Positions 34,725 to 48,192 are shown, counted from the first letter of the stretch. The stretch: 64,000 nt of DNA from Taxillus chinensis (GCA_023512835.1 CM042089.1:25672440-25736439), one strand, 5' to 3'. Made by a program: numbers and translations. The notes: generated from the letters alone by a model not told the origin.

Positions 34725-37700
34725 CTAATAATAAGACCCAGAACCACTTCCCATGTAACTACTACCGCCCAAGCCACGACTTGAATATAATGATGAGTAA
34801 GAAGTACCACCAGCCTGCATTTATGAAATTTAGACCAATGGTAGATTTAAAAAAAAATTGGGAGGTAAATCATAGTCTTATCATAAAGAGATTAGAAGCA
34901 TACATCAGTTCCACGAGAACCATAATCACTACTAAAGCTAGATGAGTACATTCCCCCTCCACCACCGCCACTATAAGAACCTACAAAGAAGAATCTTAAG
35001 CGCTTCAGTGAAGAGCAAATAATGCTGCAGAAGGCCCATGTGGTGTAGATATAAGCATCTTGCACCCCTCAATTTTGTACCCACCTCGAGCATAGCTCAC
35101 TTCATGGCGATTTCCATAAATTCCGTGTGGATCCTGACTAGAGATCGAGCTTCTTCCGTTGCTGTAACCTATATTTGACCTCCCAAGTCTGTTCACAAAG
35201 CACAACATTGGTAAATTTACAGCAACCCATACCATGATGAGAAGAATTTACGTCACAGTTGCAAGTAGCAATATATACCTATCACTATAGGTATCGCCAT
35301 ATTGTGAGCCACTGGCACCAATATCATAATCCAAGCGAGCCCTTGACTGGCGTCCACCAGCATCAGTATAGCGGTGAGGAACATCATCCTTGAATTAGTG
35401 TTACACAATAAAACATGTATTAATACATCTCAGAGGGAGACGGAGGGCAAAAACAAAATAAAGAAATGATTCTGCAATTGCTGATACAAATATATGCTAA
35501 CCATTGAACTATATGGACGTTTTGAGCCAGACATGGAATCATAATCACGGGCTCTTCCATCACGGTAACTAGGAGGTGGCCTATCAAATCGTTGTCCATA
35601 ACCATCATCTACATAACTACGCCTTGGCGCTATACGAGAAGCACTTCTAGGTAACTCTGTATACCCAGATCCACGAGGTGCATAGACATCCCTGTATGAT
35701 GACCTCCTCTCAGAAAGAACTCTCGAACTATATTCTGCAGCAGCTCTGTTCCTTGGAGGGAGCTCCTCCCGCCTGCTGAAATCCCTCTTCAGGCTATTTT
35801 TGGGATACAATGATGCTGTTGAGGGAAAGTATCCCAGTTTATATTGAAGATCAGGAATTATGTACAATCACTCAATCACCACAAAGGAAAAATGAGAAAT
35901 TGAACCTTACCAGGAACTCTCTTCTCATAGGACCTTGAGGGAAGAGGCAATGGCCTGGGTCTTACTGGCATTGCAATGGGAGGCCGCCTGTCTCTAAATC
36001 CTATGGGCCTCCTTACACCACGATCAATTGCTGCAGGAACACGACCTCCAATTCCTCTAGGAATACGAACTGGAAGACTACGTGGTGGTGGCAATGGGCG
36101 ACCCCATGGTCCCCTGCTGCTTCTTCCAGGAACACGTCCAGCCCTAAAATCCACACGGCCACCATGTTTCCCTTTACCTCTCTGAAGTGGCCTTGACAAC
36201 CTGGCCCTAACTTTAGCCTGAAAGACAGCAAGTATTACCATATAGTCCACTAGCCCCTCAAAAAACACTAATGTCGCAAAGAAGGAATCCACAAAGAAAT
36301 AAAATTGGACAGTGTAGCCAACCTTAGTGTCCCCTTCACCTAATTCAACATTATTAATACTTTTGGCACAGGTTACTGCAGCATCATGAGAATTAAATGT
36401 AACGAAACCAAAATCCTTCCTCTTAGCAGAAGGCATGTTACGGGCAAGCTCAATCTTTTCAATGTCACCATATTTCTTGAGGATCCCTTTAACACGATCT
36501 TCATCCCAAGAAGACGGGAGGCCATCCACAAATACTGTTTTAACCTGCATATAATCATTGTATGACATTGAAATTTCTAGAATTTTCTTACTAAAAGAAT
36601 TCATTGTAAAGCATCTAGGAACATAATGAGGAAGGATCAAACAAGAAGGTAGACAAAATATGATATTCTAATGAATAGGAGAAAAGGGTACAGCCAGTGG
36701 AAAGCTATCGCATTAGTTCATCAGTTTGCAAGATAAAGGAAAAGAGCACAAACTGAATTAAGTGGGACCGCAAAACATTTTTCTTTTTTATTCAACGGAT
36801 CACATAACAACATAATTAGCTCACGAATAATAGAATATTATCATCTGCAAACTTCTGTGTTGAACGACACAACATAAGAATAATAAATAAAAGAGCAATG
36901 CAAAACAAAATCATAAATACTACATAAGAAACACACAGAACACAGACTACAATCAACACAGATGTTACTTGAACTCGCATTAACCAACACGGTGAATCAC
37001 AGATCAGCATTATGCAGGAGTCTAAACCATGTAAAATCCACTTCAACTGAAATAGAAAATTTATATTTATAATATTACCTGAGACATTATTTCATCTCCA
37101 GGGTCAATAAAGGAATCAGCAAAAGAAACTTTTGCAGCCCTATCAACCCCAAATGTAATATCTCGCTTCTGTAGACGTTTAAAAGCATCCATAGCATCTG
37201 AACGGGATGAAAATTCCAAAAATGCAAACCCTCGATTTGTTCCCATATTATTACTGTCTTCAACCAGAGTCAAATCATCAACATTCTCAACACCACAGTG
37301 TTTCAACTTCTCTCTCAACTGAAACCAGATTTAATACCAAATTGTCAACCAATATTCACTACAAACCCTTAATGCCCATGGAGAAAAATGTAATCTAAAA
37401 AACTTACAGCATCCTTTGTCCATGTCTTGCATATATTACCCAGAAAAAGAGTGTCACTGTCTTGACTAGCAGTAACCCCACACTGTTTTCCGTTGACCTG
37501 GAATTTGGGTTGTTAATATATAACTTACAATAAAAGTAAATTACTCCGATAAATTATTTATGGTAGGATTTCAAAAATACCACTGGGTTCTTGAGTTCAA
37601 TGACAGCTCGTTTTGCCTGTTCCACAGTTGCAAAACGCAAGAATGCAAAGCCCTTATTCTTCTTAGTCTGAGGGTTCTTCATTAGTCTGACCTCAGTAAC

Positions 37701-40270
37701 CTCACCAACTTCACCGAAGACTTTCTTAAGGTCATTTTCAGTAGCATCTTTGTCCAGGCCACCCACAAAAACCTCAAATTCCTTCCGCTTGCGCCTCTCC
37801 TTAAAAACTTCATGGTGTTCCTTCTCCTCATCAACCATCTCTGCATGATCATTAGCAGTGTTCTTTTCAGCAGCATGTTCTTCATCCTCGCCCTCATCCT
37901 CTAGTTCTTCTGGAACATCTTCAATGTCCTCAACCATATCACCCTCGTCTTCTTCATCTTCCTCTTCAACTATATCCTCCACCTCCTCAAATTCTTCCAC
38001 AACTTCATCTCCATCCAGAAATTCCTCTTCTTCAATCTCTTTATCATCATAATCCACCCCACCATCTTCTTCAGGTTCATATTCAGGTTCATTGTCCTCT
38101 AATTCTAAACGCTCATCCTTCTCATACTCATGTACTGATTCCTTCAAATCTTCCTCTGGCATAAGAACAGGAAGATGTAAACATAAACCCCAGATTTGGT
38201 AAATTAAAATTCTCCGGTACCCAAACAGAATCTTTTTCAGGTTCAAATTAATAAAAACCAACAAAGCTTGCGTCATATTCCATAGTCCAAGCAAAACTTA
38301 AAACTTGTCAAAGCAATATCAATAATTTCCTAACAAAAAAAAAACATATGACAGCTAACTTAATGGTTCATATGGCCTGCAATTTGCATGATCATACATG
38401 CATGCATTCCAAAGAGAACTATCATATACATAATTATGGTTGAAACCTTTGCCTTAGACAAACTCACGCATGTAAAATAAGCGGGTTCCTGTAGGTGAGG
38501 ATCAGTATTTATCCAAAAGATACTATAACTATTCCAGATGAACACAGGGCACACCATTACTACTGCTTCTCTTTCTTCAACCAACCCACCATCTGGGTGT
38601 CAGATGCATCAATCATTTTAGGCAAAGTAATAATCCAGTTTCCCTCCCTCCATAGGAAAACCATTCTTCCATAACTATAGAATCTCGATTTAAAATTAGC
38701 AGGAAACTAATTCCGCACATTTACTACGTAATAAAAATGTCTTTCAAGTCTTAATAAAGTTCAAACGTGAAATTCAACATCTTCTTTCAAGCAGAGCATC
38801 AACAATAATTGAATCAAACAATGAACAAAGAGTGAGTCTTAATCTTTTTCAAATGTGAATTTCATCCCCAACAATTGAAACAAAAAAAGAACAAATACGA
38901 AGTCTTAACATTCTTCAAAAACAAATGTCATCCTCCTCTCTCAAGAGGAATATCACTGATAATTGAATCAAACAAAGAACAAAGACGGTCTTAAAAGACC
39001 TATCTGGTTCTGTTTTTTGAAAACTGTATTTATTTTTTCAAACCAAAAATAATGAACTCATTTTAAAAAAGGTGTGCTGCTCTTCTTCTTTTTTTTTCTT
39101 TTTTTGAAAATACCAATTTCAAAACAGAATACAGAAAGAAAGAAAAAGGTTTAGGATGTTTTCGAGTATTTATTTTACAAAAAGTACAATCTATCTTCGT
39201 TAATGGAACTATCATAATACATTATACTTCACACTATTCATTTAATGGACATGGTATGAGTCCACCCAAAAGCAATTTGAACCCTTTTTTCTTATTTTCT
39301 CTTTTACTCGTTGAGCATGAAGCAACACTTATGTTTCTGCACTAAAAAGCTTTTTTTTGAATAACACCTACTTTTTCCTATTGACATTGTACTTTGTTTC
39401 CCTCATCAGTCTTTTTCCTTTTTGGGATATGTTCCGCCTTTTTTAGTTTGCGCATACGTTAAGGTATCATTAAATACTATATATGTTTCCTTTAACTAAT
39501 AAACTAACGATATAAAATGTAATGCAGTTAAACATCAATTTAATAAAATGCAATTGATATGTATGTACAGTACAGAGAAAGAAAAATTCGAGAGAAGTGG
39601 AATTTGGATTTAAAAAACAAAAAAAAACCAAGATAACTCTTTAAATTTTATACTAAAGAAAAAAAAAAGGATAACAAGCATGTCATTTTTTGTTGGTTCT
39701 CTCTTAAAAAAAGAATACATAATTTGATATTGAAAATTATTTTGAAAAATAATAGATAATTAAAACAAGACCAAATAGACTATTATTTACTTACAAGCAA
39801 AACATCAGCCGCAATTGAATCAAACAAAGAACAGATAAGGGAATCCCAAAACAAAATTAATACATAACCACAAAATAGGATAATAATTTTTTCTACTAAT
39901 TAATATCAGTTTCAAAATCCGATCCGCCATGGATTCAATCACGCCTATCGAATACGATCTAATATCATTGGGACAAAAGACCCAAAACAGGAGAAAATAA
40001 CTCACTTTTCACCGAAACCTCACAACCAGCCTCCTTCTTTGGATCAGCACCGTCGTGCTCCTCCAGACCCTTGACAGCTGACGCCGACGCCGCATCCAGC
40101 TTTTTTTCCACAACCTCTTCCTTCACGGGGGCCTCCGGAACTTCCTCAGCCTTCTCCGCCGGTGAATCCTCCGACTCTGGCTGGCTCTGCTGCGCCCTCT
40201 TGGCTGCCCTGGCGGAGCTCCGCTTTTGCCCCGGCCCTATCACCGCTTTCTTCGCCGATCGAGGAGGCAT
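34725..40270 (-). CDS. hnRNP Q-like RNA-binding protein with three RRM domains (LIF2-related), 11 coding exons
   Basis: Nuclear RNA-binding protein of the plant hnRNP Q/LIF2-type family; relatives act in RNA processing and chromatin-linked regulation. Exons (minus strand): 40006-40270, 37581-38155, 37408-37497, 37079-37318, 36323-36544, 35911-36217, 35502-35815, 35279-35388, 35085-35188, 34904-34980, 34725-34814. All introns are GT-AG and the exons join in frame to 797 residues, ending SGSYY-stop, close to what I recall for Arabidopsis At2g44710 (809). Residues 1-90 are basic then Glu-rich (MPPRSAKKAV start); about 90-200 is strongly acidic. RRM1 (about 215-289) has VFVGGL and KGFAFLRF; RRM2 (about 296-380) LFLGNI and RGFAFLEF; RRM3 (about 392-468) VFVDGL and KDFGFVTF. 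Residues 470-797 are Arg/Gly/Pro- then Tyr/Ser/Gly-rich. A donor AG|GTAAGT follows the stop at once; with an acceptor near 34572 it suggests a 3'-UTR intron. No frameshift or premature stop. Confidence 0.93.
38156..40005 (-). other. intron 1 of the RRM gene
   Basis: Longest intron (1850 bases). Donor A|GTGAGT, acceptor GCCAG|AG. AT-rich, with short homopolymers; no ORF or element recognised inside. Confidence 0.85.
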
Positions 40271-40418
40271 CCTCTACGACTCCGAATCAAGCAAATTTGA
40301 TGTCTCCCAGGGTTTAGTGTGAGAATTCGAGAACTTGGGAATTGGGATCGAAGCGGACGGTGAATCGAAACCCTAAGGAGAGAGGGTGAGAAACGGGAGC
40401 CTCAGGTGATGCGGTTTA

Positions 40419-40428
40419 TATTTATATA
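40419..40428 (-). promoter_or_regulatory. TATA box of the RRM gene
   Basis: Minus strand reads TATATAAATA about 150 bases upstream of the start codon at 40270, implying transcription start near 40390 and a 5' UTR of about 120 bases. Confidence 0.6.
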
Positions 40429-40429
40429 C

Positions 40430-41177
40430 GCGTGGATTGAATGTCGGTTTGACGCGTGGATGGATTTTATTGGTTGGTAAAGAGGGCGCAAATTGTAAAT
40501 ATGTAATATTGTATGTGTTCCAATATGGAAATTGGAAGGTACGTAGGGTGAGCCTAGGAGGTCAAGTCCGTGATTGCCATTATTGGTGCAAGTTTCTGAT
40601 TGTTTCTTTCTTTCTTTCTTTCTATTTTTCTTTTTTTTAACTTTCAGAATAACGGTTTTCTTTCCTCGTTAATACATACATTTGAGGTGTTTTTTTTTTC
40701 TAAGATGACTTTTTTAGCAATCACAGAAATATGAGATTTAGCCATAAATGTCTCACAGATTACCACTGGTATAAAAAGTAAGATCCGTTGAAGGGATGAA
40801 GTGAACGGGGGATTCGAAATCATTTGTCACATGCATGAATTTCAACCCATATGATGCTTAGTCATCTTGTAATAAAATATCGATATAAATCAGTCTTATT
40901 GCTTGAGGCCTATGTAAACTAATTTTGTCTTGTTTTGAGCTCGTTAGAAGAATAGCTTCATTTCTTGACTATTCTGTAAGGATAATCAAATCACGTAAAG
41001 AATCGCATTTTGGGTAATGTTAAGAGATAAAACTATTTAGACGATGATGTTACCATCATATGAGTGTTTTGATAATACTTGAGCCTGATTTCAAGTCGGG
41101 ACACTAAAAAGAATGAGGACTTTTGGGAGTTTTTTTGTTGATTTTATGTATGATGACATTTGGATGGTAATGTCTTC
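40430..41177. other. upstream region of the RRM gene
   Basis: About 750 bases between the gene promoter and the solo LTR. No ORF or repeat recognised besides a (TTTC)n-like tract near 40605-40635. Proximal regulatory elements may lie here. Confidence 0.5.
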
Positions 41178-42246
41178 GTCAATGTTATTATTAGTTTTCG
41201 TTCGGGCCCGTTTAGGATAGACTTAACCGAAACCAATGGTGGGAAAACTAGAATTGCCACCGACTCTTTTTGGGGTATAGTTGGATATTTACTATCCACC
41301 TTGAGTTGTTTAGATGTGAGTTGTGTTACTAAAGAAGGGTTCGGGAGTTAGTTATATATAAAGAAGAATTAATACCCTTATAACGCCTTTTTAGTACCTA
41401 TCTTAGGAGATGGGGTTTCTATTTTGTTTTAATTGTTTGTTTGGATTTCTACTTATCTTCAAGTGGGCTCTTTCTACTTTCCTATGGGCTTTCTTCTTTT
41501 TTAATGTAGTTTAGTATCCCTTTTTTTGGAAGCTATTATAGTTTGTTATCCTTTGGATTTCTATATATTTTTTTTGGAATACATTTATTTAAAATGAAGT
41601 GTTTAAAACGCGAGAACTATAAAACAACCCCAAGTAAGTTTTACATTGATTTTCTATAAAACATATTTTTTTTGGTTTTTTTAGTTTTTTTTTCTATTTT
41701 TCTAAGGTAAATATAATTACAAATAAAACTAAAAGAGAAATAAAAATAATAAATGTGATGTGTGCGATTATGGCATCCAATAAAATAAAACTCTTTTTTT
41801 TTGTTTTTTTTGTCTCTTTTCTTTTCTATTTTTTTAAATAGACAAAACACGAACAATTACATAGCATACAATAACATAAAAATTAAATACAAATAATTAC
41901 ATCAAATATTGAAATAAAATAAACAAGACTAAAATAAACCAAAAAAAGAGTGTAAATCGACTTTGGGTCGAGTAAGATTACGGTGATCGTTGGCTTCGGT
42001 AGCAACAACGTTGGGTCAAGAACGAGACACCAAAAGCCTCCGATTTGAGCTTGGCTAGAAGTTGAACATCACTAAATAGGACTTCAAAGAAACCTGTTTT
42101 TTTACAATGGAAAAGGGGTGAAAACTTTTTTTATTTGTCTAAAGAGAGAGAGAGTGTCGATCAAGAAAGAGGTAGATAGGAGTGAGAGCTAGGCGGAGGG
42201 ATGAGAGAGAGTATGGGTGTCACACAAAGAAAGAAAAAGAAGTCAT

Positions 42247-42282
42247 GAGAGAGAGAGAGAGAGTGTGTGTGTGTGTGTGTGT
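42247..42282. repeat. (GA)n(GT)n microsatellite
   Basis: GA repeats pass directly into GT repeats inside the solo LTR. Confidence 0.9.
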
Positions 42283-42589
42283 AACAATTTGGATGTTCTT
42301 TTTTTTTTTTTAGAATTGATGGGGAGATAGAGAAAGAAAAGAAAATAGGTATGATATTTTTTGGGCCATAATTCATAGTCTTTGTGCATGACTTGGAGTT
42401 GCCTTCTTATTTTATGAGCTTCTCATTAAATTGTTTGTGCCATGTGATGATCCAGGTTTTATAGCCAAGATGTTGTAAAATGTCAAACACCTGTTAAGGC
42501 CTCCCATGATTCGCTCGTTTTCTTTTTTTGGCCTTTTACACACATGTGACTGAAAGGTCGTTGGAGTGACACCTTTGAGGTTTCGACAA

Positions 42590-43045
42590 TGCCTAGATCA
42601 TAAGGAAATTGTGTCGAATAGGTCCAAATTAGGCTTAGAGGTCCAGATTAAGCTCAAAGGTCCAAATTAAGCTCCAAATCCAGATTAAGTTCAAATGTCT
42701 AGATTAAGGCTCATAGGTTCAGAGGTTCGAATTATGCTCAGAGGTCCAAATTAAACTCTTAGAGGTTTAAATTAAGCTTAGAGGTCTAGATTATGCTCAA
42801 AGGTTCGGATTAAGCTCTTATAGGTCCAAGTTAAGCACTTAGAGGTCTAAAGGTTTGAATTATGATCGAGGTCTAGATTAAGCTCCCAAAGGTTCAGATT
42901 AAGCTCTTAAAGGTCCAAATTAAGCTCTTAAAGGTCTAGATTATGCTCAGAGGTTCAAATTAAGTTCTCAAAGGTCCAGATTAAACTCTATATGAAGCTT
43001 AAAGGTCTGGATAAAACTTAAAGGTTTGAATTAAGCTCAGAAACT
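42590..43045. repeat. degenerate minisatellite in the solo LTR
   Basis: AGGTCCAAATTAAGCTC-like units of about 17-22 bases recur roughly 20 times. It sits at the same relative place in the LTR as the GC-rich array of the nested Ogre LTR, but with a different unit. Confidence 0.85.
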
Positions 43046-43165
43046 TGGAATACTTAGAACCTTTTTTTGTTGTTTGTTTTTTTTAGGTGGCTCCTTGCCT
43101 CACTTGGCTCCTTGGTAGTGGCTCTTGTTTATCAACTTGTGCAACAAGATATATAGAATGAGCAA

Positions 43166-43191
43166 ATATATATATATATATATATATATAA
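43166..43191. repeat. (TA)n microsatellite
   Basis: Uninterrupted TA dinucleotides near the right end of the solo LTR. Confidence 0.9.
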
Positions 43192-43243
43192 TATGAAATG
43201 AGCATGTGTGTCAAACCCAAACAAAATGGGATCCAATAGTCGA

Positions 43244-44970
43244 TACAAATGTTTTGACTTGTAAATAAGGTCAATTTGAAGTTCGTGATCTTAGGATGGT
43301 AATTTATTATATTTAGGTCATATTATTGTTAGTATGTTAATTAAAGACATGATTTGTTGAAGTTTCTACGAATATATATAAATTTGGAAACTCGTAGATC
43401 CGAAGGTTCATAAGGTCGTAGAATCGAAGCCTTGAAACAAAAGAACGAACACTATGCACTTACAAGTTAACATACCCGAAGACTCGAAGGGTCGAAAGGT
43501 CAAAGATAACTACGTAGTGGAAGTTGTTAATACATAAGAAGAAAACCGAGACTTGAAGACTCAAAGGTCGAAGAGTTGAAGACTCATAGCCAAACACAGA
43601 GATTGGTTAACCGTAGATTGTAAACTCAAAGACTCAAAGGGTCGGGATCGAAGACCTGTAGGGCTAGAGACTTAATGTAAGTTAAGCAATCATTCCACAA
43701 AGAAGACTTGAAGAACTGAAGAGTCATAAAGTAAAGTCCTAACCTAATTAAACATGACCTCGCCCAAGTCCCGTATCTAAAGACTTGAAGAACCGAAGGG
43801 TCGTAGACTCATAAAAGTAAGAATGTATTGTCAAAGTCAGCATTATCATAGTATTTGACCCAAATCTTTGAGGCTTGTGAACTATAAAGGAATGTAATAA
43901 CTAAAGTGTCAATTACATCATTAAGGTACGAATCTTCGAGGCAATGCTAAGAAGACTTCATCACAACCGATTATCCAAATCCTTTGAGGGAGATATTTGA
44001 GTCACCGACCTATGAAATAACCATCTCGAATTAGCAAAAAATGCATCCTATTGTTATCTTCGAGTTAGACCTCAACTTCAAGGCAAACACATCAAAATCT
44101 AATAGAGTTAAGACTTAGCAAAATTATAAGCTATGGTTTGAGTGTCTAGGCTGCCCCATTCTCTACAGTCAAGCACATTTACTACTACATTAAATATTGC
44201 ATGAATGACTGCCAACTACCAACAACAAATGAATGAACAAGATCAAAATAATTGGTATGGACTTGCGATATGAAGTATGGGCAACGGATCTACAAAATAT
44301 GGGCATACACCCCTGGTACTTTTTGCAATTTAATGGCAGGAAGTCAAATTATCAAGATGAGAATGTGTGCGCACATGTACTAAGCATTAAATTAATCACT
44401 CTCATGGAAATGTTTGGAACTCCAATGAATACAAATAAACAACTCTTATGCGTTGAATAAATAACTTTTTGAGAAGCTGAATCACGATTTTCAACGATAA
44501 GAGTGCAAAAAATAATTTTCCAAGTGTTGTGTATGTGTGAAACCAAGATCAAAGATTATACTTTGAAGAATCATTTTTCAATCTTTGATGTAAAAGATCC
44601 ATCATAATCCTCTTGTCAAGCTCTCCGTCGATCAACCTCAATCAATAGCAAGCTCAAAGAATACTCCACAAAATGCACTCGCTCTCGACCAGTTTGTCTC
44701 ACAGTCATTACTCCTAAGCAATCACTTCATGTTCTACTGTAGGAATATTCTTATCTCCATCTGAGTGTCTCAACATTGAATTACATGAAACATCTCGGAT
44801 TTTTCTTGTTAGTTCATTATCATTCCCATACTTTTGGTCCACGTCTCATTTATTACAGTGTACATTCATCCAATTTTTAATTTTTCCTTTACCTTCTAAA
44901 TCTGTCACCGAGTTAAGCTTTCGCAAAAATAGTCTATTCACCCCATTGTAAACTCATTTTGGGACTTACA
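43244..44970 (+). other. unclassified region, partly presumed 5' LTR of the old copia element
   Basis: 43380-43830 is rich in imperfect GACTCGAAGGGTCGAAAGG-type words, reminiscent of Ogre LTR repeats. The right end (about 44550-44970) directly precedes a copia primer-binding site and ends GGGACTTACA, so it should be the 5' LTR of the old copia element. I could not place the left border of that LTR. No genes. Confidence 0.4.
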
Positions 44971-45012
44971 ATTAGTATCGAGCAGTTCCATAACTCTATA
45001 TAGAGATTCCTA

Positions 45013-46980
45013 ATGGCGAGAATCCAAGTAGCACCGCTCCCAATCTTGCTCTTACTCTGGTTGAGGAATAAGAAACAAGTTTAGCTCTCCTACGAAGACC
45101 CACTGGAGCAAAATAGCAAGAGCCCAAGATTGGTAGCGATAAGAAAGAGCAAGAAGATTTTTTCGATGTCCTTTTTGGCTTATCATCACAAGTTCCTATG
45201 TGCACACCAGTCGATTTCCCAAAATAGAAATCGAGAATGAGAGCCCACCTTGACATGCTTGACACTTTTCTTGTAGGAAGTTATCGGAGACGGACCATAC
45301 ACTCTAAAGGAAATGCAAAGAGGCTAGCTGACAATTAAAGATCTAGATAGTTGGACCAAAGTGGAGCATAGGAAAGTGAAACTCAACTTCAAAGCAAAAG
45401 CCATCCTTTTCTTAGTTCTCGACAATAACATGTTCACCGATGCACAAGATCTTGTTATTGCAAAGGAAGTATGGGACAAACTATGTCTTATTTACGAAGG
45501 TGATAAGCAGATACGAACAATAAAATCTCCATGCTCAAATAAGAGTATGAGGCCTTTGGATGTGAACCAAAGGAATCACTGGATAGTATCTATAAAAGGT
45601 TCACCGGTATCGTACAAAGGATGAAAACTACAACTCGGAGCTTTCTTAAAAAGACAAGAATGATAAGTTTCCGAGATCCATGCCTCTAAGACTCCTAATC
45701 AAGACCTAAGCCATTTGCTAACTGAAAGAGTGGAAAACTTGTGCCTTCAAAGCATTTTATAGAGACCTCAAGACATTCGAAATGCAAAAGGAAGAACTTA
45801 AGGCCTTTAAGAACCCTTCCAAGAAGAAGGAGAAATCTATTGCCTTCAAATCTATAGTGCAAATAGAGTGAAATAAATCACCCTATGAGGATAAAGAAAA
45901 ATAATAATAAAAAAATCTTGATACGGTCAACAACTCAGATAAAAAGATTATTTTCCTTATCAAGAAGCTGCTAAGGAGAAGGGGAACTACAGAAGGAATG
46001 TTATATAGTAATCTTTTTCCTCGTTAAAAGGAAAAGAGAAGTTGTTATACTATCACTATAACAAGCTTGACCACTTCATTAGACCGCTTCAAGGTAAAGA
46101 GGGAGAAAAAGGAGGTAGCCAGTAGAAGCAGAAAAAAAAAAACAAAGGCTCCTCTTGCACAAAGAAAGGTGACAAAAGGAAGAAGGCCTTTGTCACCAAC
46201 AAATTCAATAGTGACACCGAGGAAGAAAAGAGTCCTCGGATGAGGAGAAATGAGAAAAAGGCCTCATCTAGTTCATGGTCGACACTTCACCTCCAGACAA
46301 GGTAAAAACTTATCAAGAGCTCTATATTGAATTTGAAGATACTTATAAAGCTTATAAAGAAATAAAGGAACAATTTCTCCCCATGAAAGCCGACAAGGAA
46401 AGGTACTACGAAAAACTTGTTAAATTAAGTTGTGAATATAGAAATACAATTAATGAACATGAAAGAACAAAGAGAAAAATGAAAACCGAAATGAGTGAGA
46501 TGAAACACATACATAATGACCTATTGAACCAAAATGATCAATTAAGAATAGCCAAACAGGACATTAAATTACTTGAGCAAGTCTTGAAAGGTATAAAAGA
46601 AGAACTAGATAAAGAAAGACAAATTTGTAAAAAGCGGCAAGACTCGGTTGAAATTATCGCCTACTTTAGAACCACTCCAGGTATTGAAGGTCTAGCTATA
46701 GGACTAGGTATCTCTAAGAAGCAAGTTGCCTTGGCTCAACAATATCCAGTGCAAACCAAGTGCCTGGCTCGATTTATTCCTGCTAGTACTGTTCAATATG
46801 ATTATGGTAAGGAGGTAAAAATGGTTGTTGTTAGTACACCCAAGCTAGTAGCACCTGAGCAAAGTGTTGAAAGTATTGTTGTGTCCTATGATAGTGATAT
46901 AGCAGTTGAAAAGAATGAACTAAAAACTAATATCAAGCCAAATATGTCCTCTACATCTAACACAAGGGTAAGGGTGTAGT
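45013..46980 (+). pseudogene. gag of the old copia element
   Basis: Start ATG near 45013 (MARIQVAPLP). The copia Gag core follows after a frame break: DLDSWTKVEHRKVKLNFKAK and AKEVWDKLCLIYEGDKQIR (45345-45510). The longest open stretch, 46275-46979, is a predicted coiled coil (EFEDTYKAYKEIKEQF, NEHERTKRKMKTEMSEMKH, LKGIKEELDKERQICKK), the extended Gag tail typical of Sireviruses. 45620-46270 is Lys/Glu-rich and broken. Confidence 0.72.
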
Positions 46981-47160
46981 AACTCGAGGAGACAAAGCCA
47001 AGAAGCCATGCTACTAAGTTTGAGAATGGTCTAACCAGGATGGCTACATCCTCCCACCTAAGTTTGTTTCTGTTAAAACTAAAAAAGGCCTAGGATATGA
47101 GAGTAAACCAAAGAAACCTTTAGAGAGACCAAGTAAGCCCTTAAAAAAAGGTTGTCCAAC

Positions 47161-48192
47161 CAAAACTAGTTAAATGTCCTATTTGTGAAGAAGTTGGACG
47201 ACTTTCCTATCGGTGCATATTTTATTTTGAATACCTTAAGAAAGAAGTGATTAAGGAAGTTAGGCTAAGCATTCAAAAGTTAACCACCTCTAATAATCTA
47301 CAAGAAATGAGGTTTGATAGGAGGAAATAACCTAGGCACAAAAAGGTTAAAATTATAAAAAAAACATCAAAACTAAACCTATTAAGGAAAATGTTAAATT
47401 TGTACATGAGAAAACAACAAAGGTTGAAAGTGATAAAAAGAATACAATTATGAAAACAAAGAATGAGCTTGTTAACGAACTGAAATCTGAATCACCTAAA
47501 TAGGTATGAAAAATAAAATTTGCTCCTTCTTATTGGAAACCTAAATCGTTTGCTACAGAATCTGTCAACCCTACTTACTCTAAGCCCAAGCAACATCTGG
47601 TTCCCAAGACTAAGTTATTTGTCATGAAGAAGCGAGTACCAGAAGCTGAGATTAGCCACATAAAGCTAAAGATCAATTCAGGCTAGTGGTACCTTACAAG
47701 GTTTACTCAGTCCACATAACAAATGATGCGTCCTACTTGACCAAGTAAGAGAGTTCGAGTCATCATTTGTCACATTTGGAGACAAGAAGAAGGGTAAGAT
47801 AGTGGGTAAAAGCAATCTCTCCAATGGATCTGTTACAACTCACAAGGTGTCAATAGTCTAAGGTCTCAAGTATAACTTATTGAGCATAAGTCAATTTTGT
47901 GACAAAGGTTATGAAGTTTTGTTCACTATACACACCTACACTATTATGGATCCTGTCTCCAAAGGGGTAAAGCTAAGTGGAACTAGACAAACAAACATCT
48001 ATAAATTGGTCTGTGGTAATATCCATTCCCTTGAACCAATTTGCTTTTTGTCCAAGGCTTCACCTGATATCAATTGGTTGTGGCACAAGAGATTTATTCA
48101 TTTAAATTTCAAGACTATGTCGAAACTTGGTTCTTTTGATTTGACTGAGGGATTACCCAAGCTTGTGTATTATAAAAAACATCCTTGGAAGG
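47161..48192 (+). pseudogene. old copia zinc knuckle, protease-like part and GAG-pre-integrase
   Basis: CPICEEVGRLSYRC at 47174-47215 is a zinc knuckle with the His replaced by Arg. Around 47650-47880 a decayed protease region continues into LLSISQFCDKGYEVLF (47877 on), the block before GAG-pre-integrase. INWLWHKRFIHLNFKTMSKL at 48070-48129 is the GAG-pre-integrase zinc-binding start. The reading frame is cut at 48192 by the insertion and resumes at 61224. Confidence 0.78.
48188..48192. other. target-site duplication, left (GAAGG)
   Basis: GAAGG directly before the LTR start TGTTGG; matches 61219-61223 exactly. Confidence 0.95.

Larger units (their letters stand above)
41178..43243 (-). mobile_element. 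solo Ogre-type LTR with target-site duplication
   Basis: The LTR spans 41183-43238 and aligns at both ends to the Ogre LTR at 7473-10857: near 41192, TTTTCGTTCGGGCCCGTTTA matches 7485 on, and near 43211, AACCCAAACAAAATGGGATC matches the other end. The middle T-rich tracts also correspond. No primer-binding site or internal sequence adjoins it. Flanks are GTCAA (41178-41182) and GTCGA (43239-43243), a 4/5 match, as expected for an old solo LTR formed by LTR-LTR recombination. Shorter (2.06 kb) than the nested copy (3.39 kb). Confidence 0.8.

Noticed and set aside
34570..34725. A 61-base 3'-UTR intron ending at TTAG near 34662
   Set aside because: Shorter than usual plant introns; the acceptor near 34572 has a better pyrimidine tract.
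37858..38052. Plus-strand Ser-rich ORF
   Set aside because: Antisense of the Glu/Asp-rich exon 2 of the RRM gene.
44996..45265. Minus-strand ORF of 89 residues
   Set aside because: Antisense to the gag start of the old copia element.
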